NCBI RefSeq assembly: GCF_027943255.1
Contig: NC_072893.1
Span: forward strand, 33,378,001 to 33,442,000
Origin: Anastrepha obliqua
Taxonomy: Eukaryota > Arthropoda > Insecta > Diptera > Tephritidae
Length of the DNA stretch: 64,000 nt
Direction of reading: 5' to 3'
Of this stretch, positions 53,500 through 64,000 are shown piece by piece; position 1 is the stretch's first letter; each line of letters begins with the position of its first letter. The position numbers and the translations under genes are program-made. The notes beneath the pieces are model-generated. The model did not search any database and was not told the DNA's origin. It worked only from the letters and a program-made list of their open reading frames with translations.

Positions 53500-54440
53500 C
53501 GCATAGAACAAAATATCGGCCAAATAGCCGCCGCGGCCTCGGCGGCACATCTCCATCGGATGGTCCAAATTTTCGATGACGCTGAGGCATAATTGTGGTT
53601 CTTTGCCGTTAATGTGCCGAATTATCTCATCCTTTAGCTCTTGAATTGTTGCTGGCTTATCGACGTACACCTTTTCTTTCAAATAACTCCAAAGAAAGAA
53701 GTCCAACGGTGTCAAATCACATGATCTTGGCGGCCAATTGACATCGCCGTGACGTGAGATTATTCGGCCATCAAAATTTTTCGCGCAAAAGAGCCATTGT
53801 TTCGTTAGCTGTGTGACAAGTGGCACCGTTCTGTTGAAACCACATATCGTCTACATCCATATCTTTCAATTCGGGCCATAAGAAGTTCGTTATCATCTCA
53901 CGACAGCGAACACTATTCACAGTAACTGCCTGCCCGGCCTCATTTTGGAAAAAATACGGCCCAATGATGCCGCCGGCCCATAATCCGCACCAAGCAATCA
54001 CTCTTTGTGGGTGCATTGGTTTTCCGGCAATCACTCTTGGGTTATCATTCGCCCAAATACGGCAATTCTGTTTATTGACGAATCCACTGAGGGAAAATGT
54101 GCCTCATTACTGAAGATGATTTTCTTCGAAAATTGGTCATTCACTGTTGCCATTTCCTGCCACCATTCTGACCATTTACGATGCTTGAAATGGTCAAGAG
54201 GCTTTAGTTCTTGAGCCAATTGCATCTTGTTAGCGTGTAAATGCAGCATGTATGCATAATGTTCACCAACGACGAGCGTGAGAGGTGCCATTGTTGGGCA
54301 CGACGACGAGTTGAGGTGGACGGCTCTTCAACCACACTATCGCGAACAGCAGCGATATTTTCTGCAGTACGAGCTGTACGAGCATGCACTAGTGTTTCCA
54401 CATCTCCTACAGACCCGGTTTGCTCAAACTTTTCACAACT
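53500..54440 (-). pseudogene. DD41D-type transposase relic, copy C, two catalytic Asp-to-Asn changes
   Basis: The minus strand is read from right to left. RTARTAENIAAVRDSVVEEP and RRRAQQWHLSRSSLVNIM are the helix-turn-helix. Next come KMQLAQELKPLDHFKHRKWS and KIIFSNEAHFPSVDSSINRI. MHPQRVIAWCGLWAGGIIGP, FLWPELKDMDVDDMWFQQNG and ATCHTANETMALLREKF follow. Then GDVNWPPRSCDLTPLDFFLW, SVIENLDHPMEMCRRGRGGY and a stop at 53497. The first catalytic Asp is Asn (FSNEAH) and so is the second (FQQNGA). The third (PLDFF) remains, about 41 residues after the second once the frameshift is allowed for. At least three frameshifts are present and no terminal repeats were found. Confidence 0.85.
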
Positions 54441-54444
54441 TTTA

Positions 54445-54865
54445 CGATTGTACGCACATTCGGACGATTAAATAATACAAAATTTCTCCCCCAAAATTTG
54501 AGTTTGTAAAATAATCTTAAATTATAAGGAAATATTTTTCCGAACAACTCTGTGTTATCGATAAATATTAATAGGAAAGTTATCAGAAACGGCAAAGTAA
54601 AAACTGAGTAAAATTGAGGCCTGCAAAAAAAAGGTTTGTAGACATAATTCTGATCAAAATTTGTTAGCCTATGATTGCTTATTATAAAATCTAAAAACAA
54701 ATTTCGCATTCGTACTTGTGCCAAAATTTTTTGCAACCTCAGTGGACGTCACTTACGGATTTCCTTCAACTAGCAGCAAATTGGGCAATTAAATTAACTT
54801 TTGCTTTTTCTTCATTAAATAATTAATTCTTCTTCTTTCAATAATTAAACAAACTCAAACACTAA
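54445..54865. other. Unassigned AT-rich sequence
   Basis: The minus-strand ORF 54407-54736 (109 codons, Phe and Asn-rich) has no domain. Its left end overlaps the copy C relic. Confidence 0.4.
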
Positions 54866-54867
54866 TA

Positions 54868-55710
54868 CAAGGTCAAGTCCAAAATAAACAAGACTGAAAA
54901 CTTCGAATTAATTTATTCAAAAAACTCCACTCTGGCCATGAGCATCGACTTGATTTTTGACTTCTTCTTTTCTCGTTCTTTTTTCTTTGGTGGTTCGTCT
55001 GGGGTCCTCCATTCGGCACTTCGACGCTTAGTTTGATGTTCATGTTGGAAACACCACGTTTCATCACCAGTTACAATCTTGTAAAGGAAGTTCTCGTCTT
55101 TTCTCGCCTGCTTAATGAGGTCTTTCGAATGTTGAATTCTGAGCAATTTTTGGTCCTCAGTTAATTTGCGCGTAAGCCCAAATCATCAGTTAAAATGCGA
55201 CAAATCGATGTTTTTGGGATACTAAACTCCGATTCCATGATTTTCTACGATAATTTCGGTTAATTTTTGATAAATTTACGATTCGATTCGATTTCTATGG
55301 AGTTTTCGATGATTACTGATTTTGGGCGGTCGGGTGTCCTTGTCATTTATGTCCTCACAACCATCTATGAAACATGTAATCCCCTCGTGAACTCTGGCAC
55401 GAGATAGACAATCATCGCCATAAACTTTTTTCATCAATTCAAATGTTCCGGTAAACGTTTTACTGATTTTAGAACAAAATTTGATATTAGCTCTTTGTTT
55501 GAAACCGATGACACAAACGTACTGATACTTAAGACGCAATAACTTCGCTTCAACTAAACCGAATGTCACCAAGCTTTCAGTGGAAGTCAGCTACGTATGT
55601 TACTTCCAACGCACTGACTCAATAAAAAAATGATCAGACGATGGTCGGACACACGGACACTCAAAAACATTTTTATGACGCTAGTCTTGTTTATTTTGGA
55701 CTTCACCTTG
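54868..55710 (-). mobile_element. mariner-family transposon with internal deletion (843 bp)
   Basis: 28-bp inverted repeats with one mismatch start CAAGGTCAAGTCCAAAATAA at 54868 and, complemented, CAAGGTGAAGTCCAAAATAA at 55710. TA lies outside both (54866-54867 and 55711-55712). The minus strand encodes an N-terminal part (QRANIKFCSKISKTFTGTFE, LMKKVYGDDCLSRARVHEGI) and, after stops, IQHSKDLIKQARKDENFLYK with IVTGDETWCFQHEHQTKRRS, then ends abruptly near SMLMARVEFFE. That keeps the DNA-binding half and the first Asp but removes everything with the second and third Asp. Such end-preserving deletions are how full mariners become MITE-like. Confidence 0.88.
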
Positions 55711-55714
55711 TATA

Positions 55715-55938
55715 TATCGGATATACTTATATATTAGTATATGAGGTTAGGTCCGGACCAAATTTGGCATTACTGCTTTACATTCCTTAAGTGAGTAAAG
55801 TTTTCCTTCATTTCATTTTTTTCTTTTTTAATTAATTTAATTTTAATTTTTTTGTTTTAATTTGTTTTTTTTTTTTAATTCATTTAATTTAGTGTTATTT
55901 AGTTTGATTAATTTTTTATTTTTCATTTCAATTATTTT
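55715..55938. other. Unassigned T-rich sequence
   Basis: AT-rich and featureless, between the deleted mariner and a LOA-like tail. Confidence 0.4.
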
Positions 55939-55939
55939 G

Positions 55940-56445
55940 GTTGGTTGGTTGGTTGGTTTAAGGGTGACCCCGCATCGGAGTGCCACATAGACCGCAAGTT
56001 GGGTCCGTTGTGTTGCCCTAGAGCTCATTATTTTAAACGATTTCCCCACCTAACCGAGATTTTTATTGTAGATTTTGGTCAAAGATATTAATTCGTTTCG
56101 AAAATTTGATGAGAGATTCGATTTTCAGGTCCGAGAGTACTGAAAGATTGTCAATTGTTGGAGAGCCTAGAAGAGCGAGTCGACTTCTGGCTAGACCCGT
56201 CAACTGCACAGCAAATGTCTGCTCGATACTTCCTCATCTTCGTCCTCGCAGTATATGCACAGGTCGTGTTGAGGAACCCCGAGCCGACGTGCGTGAGTGC
56301 CCAAAAGGCAGTGGCCGGTGATAAGAGATGTTATATGCCTTAGTTCGTGTTTCGAAAGACTTATAAGGGTTTTTGTCTGTTTCAGATTGTAGGATGGCCA
56401 GATTTGTCTGGTCGTAACGCAAGTAGTTTCCACTCGCCACCTCCG
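55940..56445 (-). pseudogene. LOA-like C-terminal fragment with GGTT-repeat tail
   Basis: The minus strand reads TTRQIWPSYNLKQTKTLISL, SKHELRHITSLITGHCLLGT and HARRLGVPQHDLCIYCEDED with HLLC following (C-x2-C...H-x2-C spacing altered). The trailer complement has CACAACGGACCCAACTTGCG (56011-55992), and the element ends in an AACC repeat (GGTTGGTTGGTTGGTTGGTT on plus at 55940-55959). The same tail type as at 51484. Frameshifts are present. Confidence 0.75.
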
Positions 56446-56449
56446 ATCA

Positions 56450-58900
56450 GCAATGCTGTGAAATTCTCGATCGATGATTCAATTATTTTAATTAAAGTTT
56501 TTTTTATTTTCCTGACTTTATTTAATTTTTTTTTCTATTTCACATTGTTTTATTCCATTTTATTCTTTGTTATTTCACTTCAAACATTTAATGCCAATTT
56601 TTGCATCTGCTTCGTGGAGAATAGTGGAATTTGTCAATTTTGCTAATCTCTGAGTTGATTGAGTAGTGACATTGCATTCAAATTTGATTGTAGAGGCATT
56701 GAGAATATTGCAAATGACATTCGGCCATAAAAAAAGAAAAAAAATGCCTTTGAGCAGTAGAAATAATTGATTCAGACAAAGATAAGACATTGAAGACAGA
56801 TACTGAATCGAAGTCGTTTTCTTCACCTATCTTTTTTGATTTTCTCGTATGGCCTTTCTTGTGCAATTGTGAAGGGGGACGTAGACCGACCATCGTGCCA
56901 CTTCAGTCTACATTCAGTTATTACAACCAAGATTAGTAGACAATCCTAAGACATATCTCAGATTTCAAGTTAAAAAATTTAATGCGGAAAGACATTTAGA
57001 TAGACGAACCATTTTAAATGAAAGTAAAGAGTCCTGCAAATTTTGAATTTTGTACTTTTCAGTTCTTTCTTCCAGGATCAGGACCTTTTGTACAGAGCAT
57101 TTTTTCGAATATTTTAACAAGTAAGAATTATTTTTAAGCCAATGCTTTTACTTCTGAGGTATTGTAACCATAGGCTTAGCTAAGCAACCACACATTACTT
57201 TTATATCAGAAAATAAATAAATGTAAGCATCTTTATCAACTCTTTACTTATAAAAAGACTTTGTGACACACTGCATTTGAAATTTTGATTATTTTTCTAT
57301 ATATGGAATCGCATACAAAACTATTTAGAAAGGTAATCATGAATATCGAAGTATTTGGATGCAAAAATATTTGCTTGATGCGACAAATAAATGAGCGAAT
57401 TTGCACGCCAATAGGCAAATACTCTTTCACCGAAATAGGCAAATAATGTATACCTACATATATTTTATTTTGTATATCTATTGTAAATTTGTTCTAATCT
57501 GCAAATAAGCGAGTAAATTCGCACATCACCGCAAATATTTGCGAATAATCCCATTTAATTTGGTTTCTGGTCTGCTGGCTGGATTATAAAGGAATCAGAA
57601 GCATAATTTAATGCTTTAATTAAATGTTCGCACAGGTGTACATGCAAATATTTACAAATAGATTACAACAAGTTTAAATAATTGGAAGTGTGGCGAGTCC
57701 AATTCAGGTATATTTTCTACATATTGGCTATTTTTTCATTAAGCTATATTACTATTTTCTTTAAATTCTAAGGCAGTTGATATGTAGTTGATATGTAGTA
57801 GGTAAAGTATGTCATTTACATACTTCAGAGACAACTTGGATTTAAAATTAGCAACCTTCCAGACTCTACATAAGGCGCTTTCAGCTCGCCACTTCTGTGC
57901 TATAATACTTGCCGAATAATTTAAATGTGAAAGCAACAACAAAGTTATCGAGCAACATTCGCCGCTATTATCACTATTATCAATGTTTACAAATCTTTCT
58001 TCTAATATGCGGCAAGTTTCACTAGACCGCGGTCATACAAAGAAATTTTGTTGCTTTAACTTTGCAAATTCTCTTTCTGTGTTGTCCGTCATGTTCATAT
58101 ACCTTGAAATTGTTTAGTTTTTGGTCTACAGTCAAAAACTATATTGAGAAAAACGGGCATACAAAATCAGTCATCCGCGCAGAAAGATACTGAAAAGGAT
58201 CAAGGCTTGGCTCATCGTTAAAAAAAAAAAATATGGTAGGGTAGTGGAGAGCACCCGTAAAATGTAATTCTGGTGACTTTACGAAAACAATTGAACCTGA
58301 AGAACTTTCTTCTATCTAGATAATACCTCAATATCTCGCTTTAAAGTATATTCATGAATACGGGAGATGGGCTAGACAGAGCATACCTGAGGTAACAGTT
58401 AGCTTGTGTTTGCTATTGGTTAGACTGACCTCGAGTGAGCTGAACGAATATTGAGCGAGAGCCCTAGTGTACAAGTTCGCGTTCTTCTTCAGGTTAAGAG
58501 TAGTAGACTTAACTGGATACCGTCTGTCGGATGAGATTAAACATAATTTTCAGTTCCTTTGGTTTCCTTAGATATCTAGAAGAGGATAAAGTGAAATCAC
58601 CTTAGATACATTGATTTGAGGTTTTGCCCTCAAATTCAAGGTTTTTTATATTCTCCACTCATTACAGTACCTCATTTAAACTTAGTTCCCTTATTCAACT
58701 TAAGATAGAGTTGGGTTCGCTGAGCGTATGTGCATATGCTCTAGCTGCAATCGGGCGAGATGTCTCAACCATCTTCTTAAGAGTTTCCTAAACTTATTTT
58801 GCTTGTATCGCTTAAGTGAGGACTTCGTCTAGCGTAGCCGAATAAGTTGGTGTCAGTTAACCTCTCTTAGCTCTTCCCTTCTTAGCTTTTCCTTGATTGT
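56450..58900. other. Unassigned intergenic sequence
   Basis: No recognisable gene or repeat. The minus-strand ORF at 56678-56893 (GLRPPSQLHKKGHTRKSKKI) is unassigned. GTAGCCGAATAAGTTGGTG at 58836-58854 matches the SINE A-box region but has no SINE body after it. Confidence 0.45.
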
Positions 58901-58904
58901 GTGT

Positions 58905-59035
58905 TGTATTAGTAGCGAGGCCACAGTCTCTCTAAGGCATCCGCTACTTCGTTCCCAGTTATACCTCTATGTTCTGGAACCCATATAACCGAATACGATT
59001 TTGCAGTAATGAATTTTACGCTACCGATAATTTTG
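58905..59035 (-). pseudogene. RNase H fragment of an I or LOA-like element
   Basis: The minus strand reads GSVKFITAKSYSVIWVPEHR then GITGNEVADALERLW. The VPxHxGxxGNExAD block with the catalytic His and last Asp is the C-terminal signature of LINE-type RNase H. The rest of the domain to the right is missing, cut by the plus-strand reverse transcriptase piece that begins just beyond. Confidence 0.7.
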
Positions 59036-59064
59036 CCTTGATTGAGGTGAAAGGAAGAAGTATT

Positions 59065-59890
59065 TATTGGAACTTCTATGAACATCTCGCAGAGCTTGTC
59101 TACGCTGATGATATATGCCTTCTCTCCGTCAAACATACCGACATGCAGAACAAAATTGACGATCTGTCCTCAGCCTCATTGAATGCAGGGCTAAAAATAA
59201 ATCACGAGAAACCGAAAGCTATGATAATTCGATCCACTAGCACCTGCCCGTTCCTCTTAAATGGTGATCAAATTGAGAACGTTGGTATCTTTACCTACTT
59301 GGGTAGTATCAGTGCCGCTGAAGACAGTGCGAAACTAGACGTTATCGCCAGAATACATAAAGCGAACGACGCGTATGCATAGCTCCGGGCTATCTGGTAT
59401 TGGAGCATCTTCAGCGTACACAAAAAACTACGGATATTTAAGTCAAAGGTATTATCAGTACTCTTGTATGGATCCAAAATCTGGCTCACAAATAATTGGA
59501 TTGAAAACAAAATTCAAAGCTGTGTGAACAGATGTTACGCAGGATGTTGAAGATCTGATGGCCCAGCACCATAAGTAAAAACGATCTATACGAAAGTTTC
59601 AAAATCCAGCTGGTAGCTCAAATGATAAAACTGACAAAGGTGCAGGTGGATTGGGCATACGCTCCGAAAGGACGCAAATGAAATCTGCCATCAAGCACAG
59701 GATTGGAATCCATTAGGTGCTCGCAAGGTTGGCCGTCTAAGAATATCTTAGAGGAGAACTATCCAGAAGGAAGTTGAAACGTCAGGAAAAACTTGGAACG
59801 AAATCAAGCTTCTTGCAAAAAATAGAATAAGATGGATGTGTTTTACTGAGACCCTATGCTCCAGTGTGAGGAACAGGAACCGATGATGAT
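59065..59890 (+). pseudogene. Non-LTR reverse transcriptase, active site to C-terminus
   Basis: An open frame to 59382 begins just before the active site AELVYADDICLLSVKHTDMQ and continues with LKINHEKPKAMIIRSTSTCP, VGIFTYLGSISAAEDSAKLD. After the stop the end is recoverable in pieces: KKLRIFKSKVLSVLLYGSKI, NKIQSCVNRCYAGC, RWIGHTLRKDANEICHQAQD, WNPLGARKVGRLRIS and RTIQKEVETSGKTWNEIKLL. YADD is intact. It resembles the copy at 61990, so both belong to one family. The WxGHTLRK and WNPxGxRxxGRxR motifs separate it from the RTE copies. The clade is not certain. Confidence 0.75.
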
Positions 59891-59993
59891 GATCGACGTA
59901 GTATCAATGACGGTTTCCCAATAACTTAATGTAAGATGAGAGTTTCAGTACTCATTCAAGAAATACTATTTATAAATATGTATGTCTTACTTA

Positions 59994-60312
59994 TATATAT
60001 ATACATATATATAATTGGCGTGTACACCGTTTTTGGGTGCTTGACCGAGCTCTTTCTCCTATTTGTGGTGTGCGTCTTGATGCTGTTCTACAAAATGGAG
60101 GGACTTAAAGTTTTAAGCCGACTCCGAACGGCAGATATTTTTATGAGGAGCTTTTTCATGGCAGAAATACACTCGGAGGTTTGCCATTGCCTGCCGAGGG
60201 GTGACCGCTATTAGAAAAATGTTTTTCTTAATTTTGGTGTTTTACCGAAACTACGTTCTCTCTGTGAATTCCGAATGGTAGTCATGCACCAACCCATTCG
60301 GCTACGGCGGCC
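59994..60312 (-). repeat. tRNA-derived SINE, copy 5 (full length, exact target duplication)
   Basis: The cleanest copy. The 10-bp direct repeat GTCTTACTTA at 59984-59993 and 60313-60322 is exact. On the minus strand the element runs from 60312 with the tRNA-like head, A box TAGCCGAATGGGTTGG. A 16-bp gap in the B-box region deletes GAGATTCGAACC-like bases, seen on plus as CACCGAAACTACG where copy 2 has CACCGAGATTCGAACCTACG. The body follows and a TATATATATATACATATATA tail ends it. The lost B box suggests this copy would not be transcribed well by Pol III, yet the target duplication is exact. Confidence 0.88.
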
Positions 60313-60324
60313 GTCTTACTTAGG

Positions 60325-61985
60325 TCTATTTAAAATTGACTCTCGGAAACAACTTCTTTCGGATCTAAGTGCTATGAAAAATGGAATTAAATAAATTAAA
60401 TACTTAATCAGCGTCCAATTGAGGGACACGAAAATAGCGTCTTGCCTCCTCCAATTTTTGGTTAACGTGTCATATAAGAGATTTTCCAAATGTACCGCAG
60501 CGTTCGTACTTATGATTGCACTTTACGCATAGCACCCACCATTTTTTTGGTTTTTGTATGCTCTTCCACTTGTGCTTTCCTGAGTTATTTGTTTGTTAAT
60601 ACATACATTTTTTGTACTTTCGTTCATTTATATTCTCATTCATTTTACGCTGGCACATAAATTGTATTTGATATGAGAATGTGCGAATTTGCTGCTCTTT
60701 GCGAACGAATTCATAATTTATAGCCGCATGTGTTTGCGTAAATCCCCGAAATGCACTCCATTCCATTTTGCTACTTTTCTACCAGGACTTCAGCGCATTC
60801 ATGTTGCGTATACGCCGTGCGGTATTGCCACCGTTCATTATTACGTGCAAATATATGTGAACATGTGCGCGTACGTAATTTAATGCGAGCTGCCATGCTT
60901 AATGCAGGGTTGTGCATTTTTCATTTCATAATTCAAATTTTTCCCTCGACTCTGTCACTTTTGCTTCTTTTTCCACTAGTGAGATATTCCCACGATTTTT
61001 TACTTCAATAACCATATGTCTACACATACATATATACATACAAAAAGAAGGAGATGTATGCACGCAAATATAAATATACCAATTCGCTTTTGCTGCTATG
61101 CTCATTAACTGACACCCAAATCTCGGTGAAACGCGCATGCAGATATTCGTACGAGCGGCTGTGGTTTTCTTCGCCAAAGTGGCGAAAAACAGTTATAATT
61201 TCCACAAAAATGCTTTTGGCAAATATTAACTACATTTATGTTTGTGTATGTATGTGCCCGCATATGCGTTTGTATGAGTATGGCTATGCCAAACGAAATT
61301 TCCCAGCTATTTGCCCGCTTCGCACCAGGCTGGGATGCTTGGATGGCCTGCGCATACCGATTTTGCCTGAGTGGCCGCTGCTAATTTCCAAAACCACAAA
61401 CTAATGTGTGCTTTTAACGAAAAATTTTGCTTTGCATTTGGCTTTAGTTTTTTATTTATTTGCTTGCATTTGGTTGTGTGAGAGTGCGTGGTTTCTGCGG
61501 CCATGAATATTTCAAATGCATAAAATTCTTGTGGAATATGCAACAGCTAAACTACATCGCGCTAATTACCCATACCTACACATAACTACTCTCGGTTGCC
61601 TTCAGCGTAAGTGCTAAGGTTTGAAATATTACTAGCATACGCGTGTTGAAATGCATAAACAAAAAATATACTGCGGTGTTTGGGGGAAAATTGGAAATTG
61701 CGAAAAGATATCCACATTTTGCTCTCTAAAATTAAAATATTATAATTCAAATGCAGATTAAGGCAATTCCTAGGGGTTTGATTTTTTATAAATGTACGTA
61801 TTTGAGTACTAGGCTACCTAGGAAATAGCCAGATAAAGGCTATATAATCACTTGGAGCCATGATGTGGAGTCGGCAACGGTTAACCTGACCTTCACAACG
61901 CTTCAAGCTTACCATGAGACTTCACCTTTATTATAAAATGACAGCTATGCGTCCATGGTGGATCACATATATTAGTAAACAATTA
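60325..61985. other. Unassigned intergenic sequence
   Basis: No gene recognised. Several T-rich and ATACATA-type patches give chance ORFs. Confidence 0.45.
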
Positions 61986-61989
61986 AAGG

Positions 61990-62885
61990 TGATATCAGCG
62001 ATTAATTTACTACCAACAAAGGTATAAGGCAAGGTGGTCTCCTGTCGCCCCTTCTCTTCGCCATCGTCCTTGATGACCCTGCACAAAGAGGCATCGTATG
62101 GAGTTTCACTAGACATCTTGAGGACCTGGCCTTCGCCTATGGCATCTGCCTCTTCACTCACAAGCTCTCTGACATGCAAGTGAAGGCGGACAAACTAGTC
62201 GCGCTGACATGCACTGTCGGCGATTAACTTAAAACAAATAATACACGACAGATATTAGTTGACAGATGCCCGGTGGAATTGGTTGAATGCTTCTGCTATC
62301 TCGGCTGCAACATGACGGCAAATGGTGGAGCAGATGAAGATCTCAACTGCAAACTAAACAAAGCTAGGGCGGCTTTCGGGCGAACGCATATAGTATGGGG
62401 GAGTTCGCAAATCTTCAGGTGCACTAAGCTTGGAATATTTGGCTCATATGTAAAGGCAGTGATGTTGTACGGAAGCGAAATATGGCTGGTACCTAGGCCA
62501 TCACATAGGGGTTATAATTCTGCTTTAACAAAAGCCTCTACATCATCTGCAGAATATTCTGGCCAAACTTCAGTAACGACGCACTGTGGAGGTTAATGAA
62601 CGAGAAACCCATAGTTAGACAAATCAAGCGGCAAATCAGGCGATGGATAGGTGACACATAGAGAAAACAACCAGATAGCATCACCAGAATGGCACTGGAC
62701 TGGAACCCTCAAGGGAGCAGAGGTCGCGGTCGAAAAAAAGACACTTAGGGAAGGTCGATACTGCGCGATCTAGCAGATGCCGACATGTCACAGAACGGTG
62801 CGAAAACAACAGCATAAAACCGTGTACGATGAAAGAGTCTTGTCGAGGCTCTATGCTCTCGAGAGAAGTGAACAAGGAAAAAAAT
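61990..62885 (+). pseudogene. Non-LTR reverse transcriptase, same family as 59065-59890
   Basis: Order: TNKGIRQGGLLSPLLFAIVL DD (62005-62075), then a degraded active site, LAFAYGICLFTHKLSDMQVK (YADD replaced by AYGI). Then LVECFCYLGCNMTANGGADE, LNKARAAFGR, KLGIFGSYVKAVMLYGSEIW, and after shifts QIKRQIRRWIGDT, DSITRMALDWNPQGSRGRGR, and VEALCSRE at the end. The catalytic Asp pair is destroyed. The matching WNPxG and KxxSVLLYGSxxW blocks tie it to the 59065 copy. Confidence 0.75.
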
Positions 62886-62889
62886 CTCA

Positions 62890-63650
62890 ATAAGGGCACC
62901 TAATAGAGTTTCTGAAAGTACTTCTGTAGAGCACTCGTAGAACTTTTTAATCGTGCAAACTTCAAAAAATTCTTCCTAGGTCCACTACGATTCCTTAACT
63001 GATGCGAAAAGTGATCTGTTAGTTGATTACAGAGACCCTAAAATAGCTCAAGACATTGTGATATGCACACTTTCATAGTTGCACTGACACTTTTGATGGC
63101 ATAGTGAGCTCATGAGTATTATTTTTGTTCCGAAACTTAGGGATATCTTGAACAGTATGTTGAAGTTTAACCTTGTTTAACTGCTTGAAGAGTGACAGAG
63201 ATTGAATTCATATAAAATTGTCACTTTTGTCCTAAATATTACAGACCCACTAAAAACATTTGAAAGACTCCTACACTCTTACCATACGAAGTGACAGCAC
63301 GTAAATTAATATCAACTTATCACCTCGTCCATACGGGACGAGAATATGATTTGGTAATTTTTCATGGATGATTCATGTTCGACTTATTCTTGACATAAAG
63401 CCAAAAATCGCTGGATTAGAAAAATCTTAAGTTGTCCGGATGAGGAAGGATTTGCTAGATTTGGTGAAGTGGGGGCAGCACCCTTTTCAAGGAACGAAAT
63501 TAGGAACCCGCAACATAGAGAAATATAAAGAGAAAGGTCGTGTGCTTTCTACCTTGAATAAACACCTTTTTGCTATTGATGTGATATTTGTGAGTCGAAG
63601 CTGACTGCATTTATAGCCGACATGGCCGAAGTGCCAAAATTTCTGGACCA
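62890..63650. other. Unassigned intergenic sequence
   Basis: No recognised gene or repeat. Confidence 0.45.
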
Positions 63651-63654
63651 CGCT

Positions 63655-63910
63655 GGCCATCGAAGGAGATCTATGGGTAGAACGCAGAAAAATCGGAAGT
63701 CTGGATGCCCCACGGGGTCAATGAAAAAAAACAAAAAATCGCCTTCCAATTGCTTCTAGCCTCTCGCCCACCATCAAGCAACACTCATTTCATGATATGT
63801 GTTTGGTGGGACTGGGAAGCCATGGTGCACTGAGAAATGCTCGAAAAGAATGCCACGGTCAAAAAGAAGCTCTACATTGCGGAGCGTCAGTTAAATACTG
63901 GAACATCGAA
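63655..63910 (+). pseudogene. mariner relic, middle part (same group as 7779-8800)
   Basis: In one main frame the plus strand gives NAEKSEVWMPHGVNEKKQK then IAFQLLLASRPPS. After a deletion it gives FMICVWWDWEAMVH and EMLEKNATVKKKLYIAERQL. The MPHGVNEK block corresponds to WVPHEL. The segment with the first catalytic Asp is missing and the copy stops before the second. The block LKRMPRST at about 8525-8550 aligns with LEKNATVK here, linking it to the relic at 7779. Confidence 0.72.
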
Positions 63911-64000
63911 GCAGGCTGCGTCAAGTATAATGACGTGCTTTAACTCAGCATTTTACTGAGTTCCTAGTAGAAGCCATATCCCAAAGGTAATATTATGCTG

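Noticed and set aside
58836..58854. SINE A-box-like GTAGCCGAATAAGTTGGTG
   Set aside because: No B box, body or tail follows. A single 19-bp match is not enough to call a copy.
1..64000. Possible CRISPR arrays, rRNA or tRNA genes, operons
   Set aside because: No regular spacer-repeat structure, no intact tRNA fold and no rRNA signature. tRNA-like patches belong to SINEs, and the sequence is eukaryotic in character.

Overview
The window looks like non-coding, AT-rich nuclear DNA from a higher fly, most likely a tephritid fruit fly. That placement is an inference. It rests on the mix of LOA-like, R1-like, RTE-like and Jockey-like LINE fragments, mariner and DD41D (rosa-type) transposons, and a tRNA-derived SINE whose body I associate with tephritid genomes. 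No host gene, tRNA, rRNA or CRISPR array could be supported. Apart from one transposase reading frame of 307 codons, every protein-like signal is a broken piece of a mobile element.

Layout. 1-8.8 kb: R1-like 3' end, three SINE copies, a LOA-like fragment and a mariner relic. 8.8-14.3 kb: no elements recognised, but GA/CT-rich sequence, a hairpin and long T-rich tracts. 14.3-23.3 kb: mariner remnant, Jockey and LOA pieces, a 253-bp piggyBac-type MITE, a 1-kb cryptic trinucleotide region, an AT-rich repeat and a DD41D relic. 23.3-31.4 kb: mostly empty, with LOA and reverse-transcriptase fragments and a 683-bp element with 12-bp inverted ends.

31.4-36 kb is the most informative part. It holds a 49-bp tandem duplication, a foldback with arms of about 65 bp, and a three-element nest. 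In the nest, a Mos1-like mariner (32687-35894) carries two later insertions: a second mariner (32823-33926, opposite strand) with perfect 27-bp ends and a full catalytic triad, and a DD41D element (34197-35522). Each of the three is bounded by TA dinucleotides.

37.5-49 kb: Jockey, RTE and other reverse-transcriptase fragments, a fourth SINE copy and two unassigned ORFs. 51.5-64 kb: LOA-like tails with GGTT-type microsatellite ends, a DD41D relic with two catalytic Asp-to-Asn changes, an internally deleted mariner, two copies of another reverse-transcriptase family, a SINE with an exact 10-bp target duplication, and a last mariner fragment.

How the parts relate: LINEs supply the reverse transcription that mobilises SINEs in trans, and full-length transposases mobilise deleted copies and MITEs through shared terminal repeats. 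Almost all copies here are dead, so the window is best read as a layered insertion history. The strongest candidates for something undescribed are the tRNA-Ser-like SINE family, the foldback and the 683-bp TIR element with its diverged relative.
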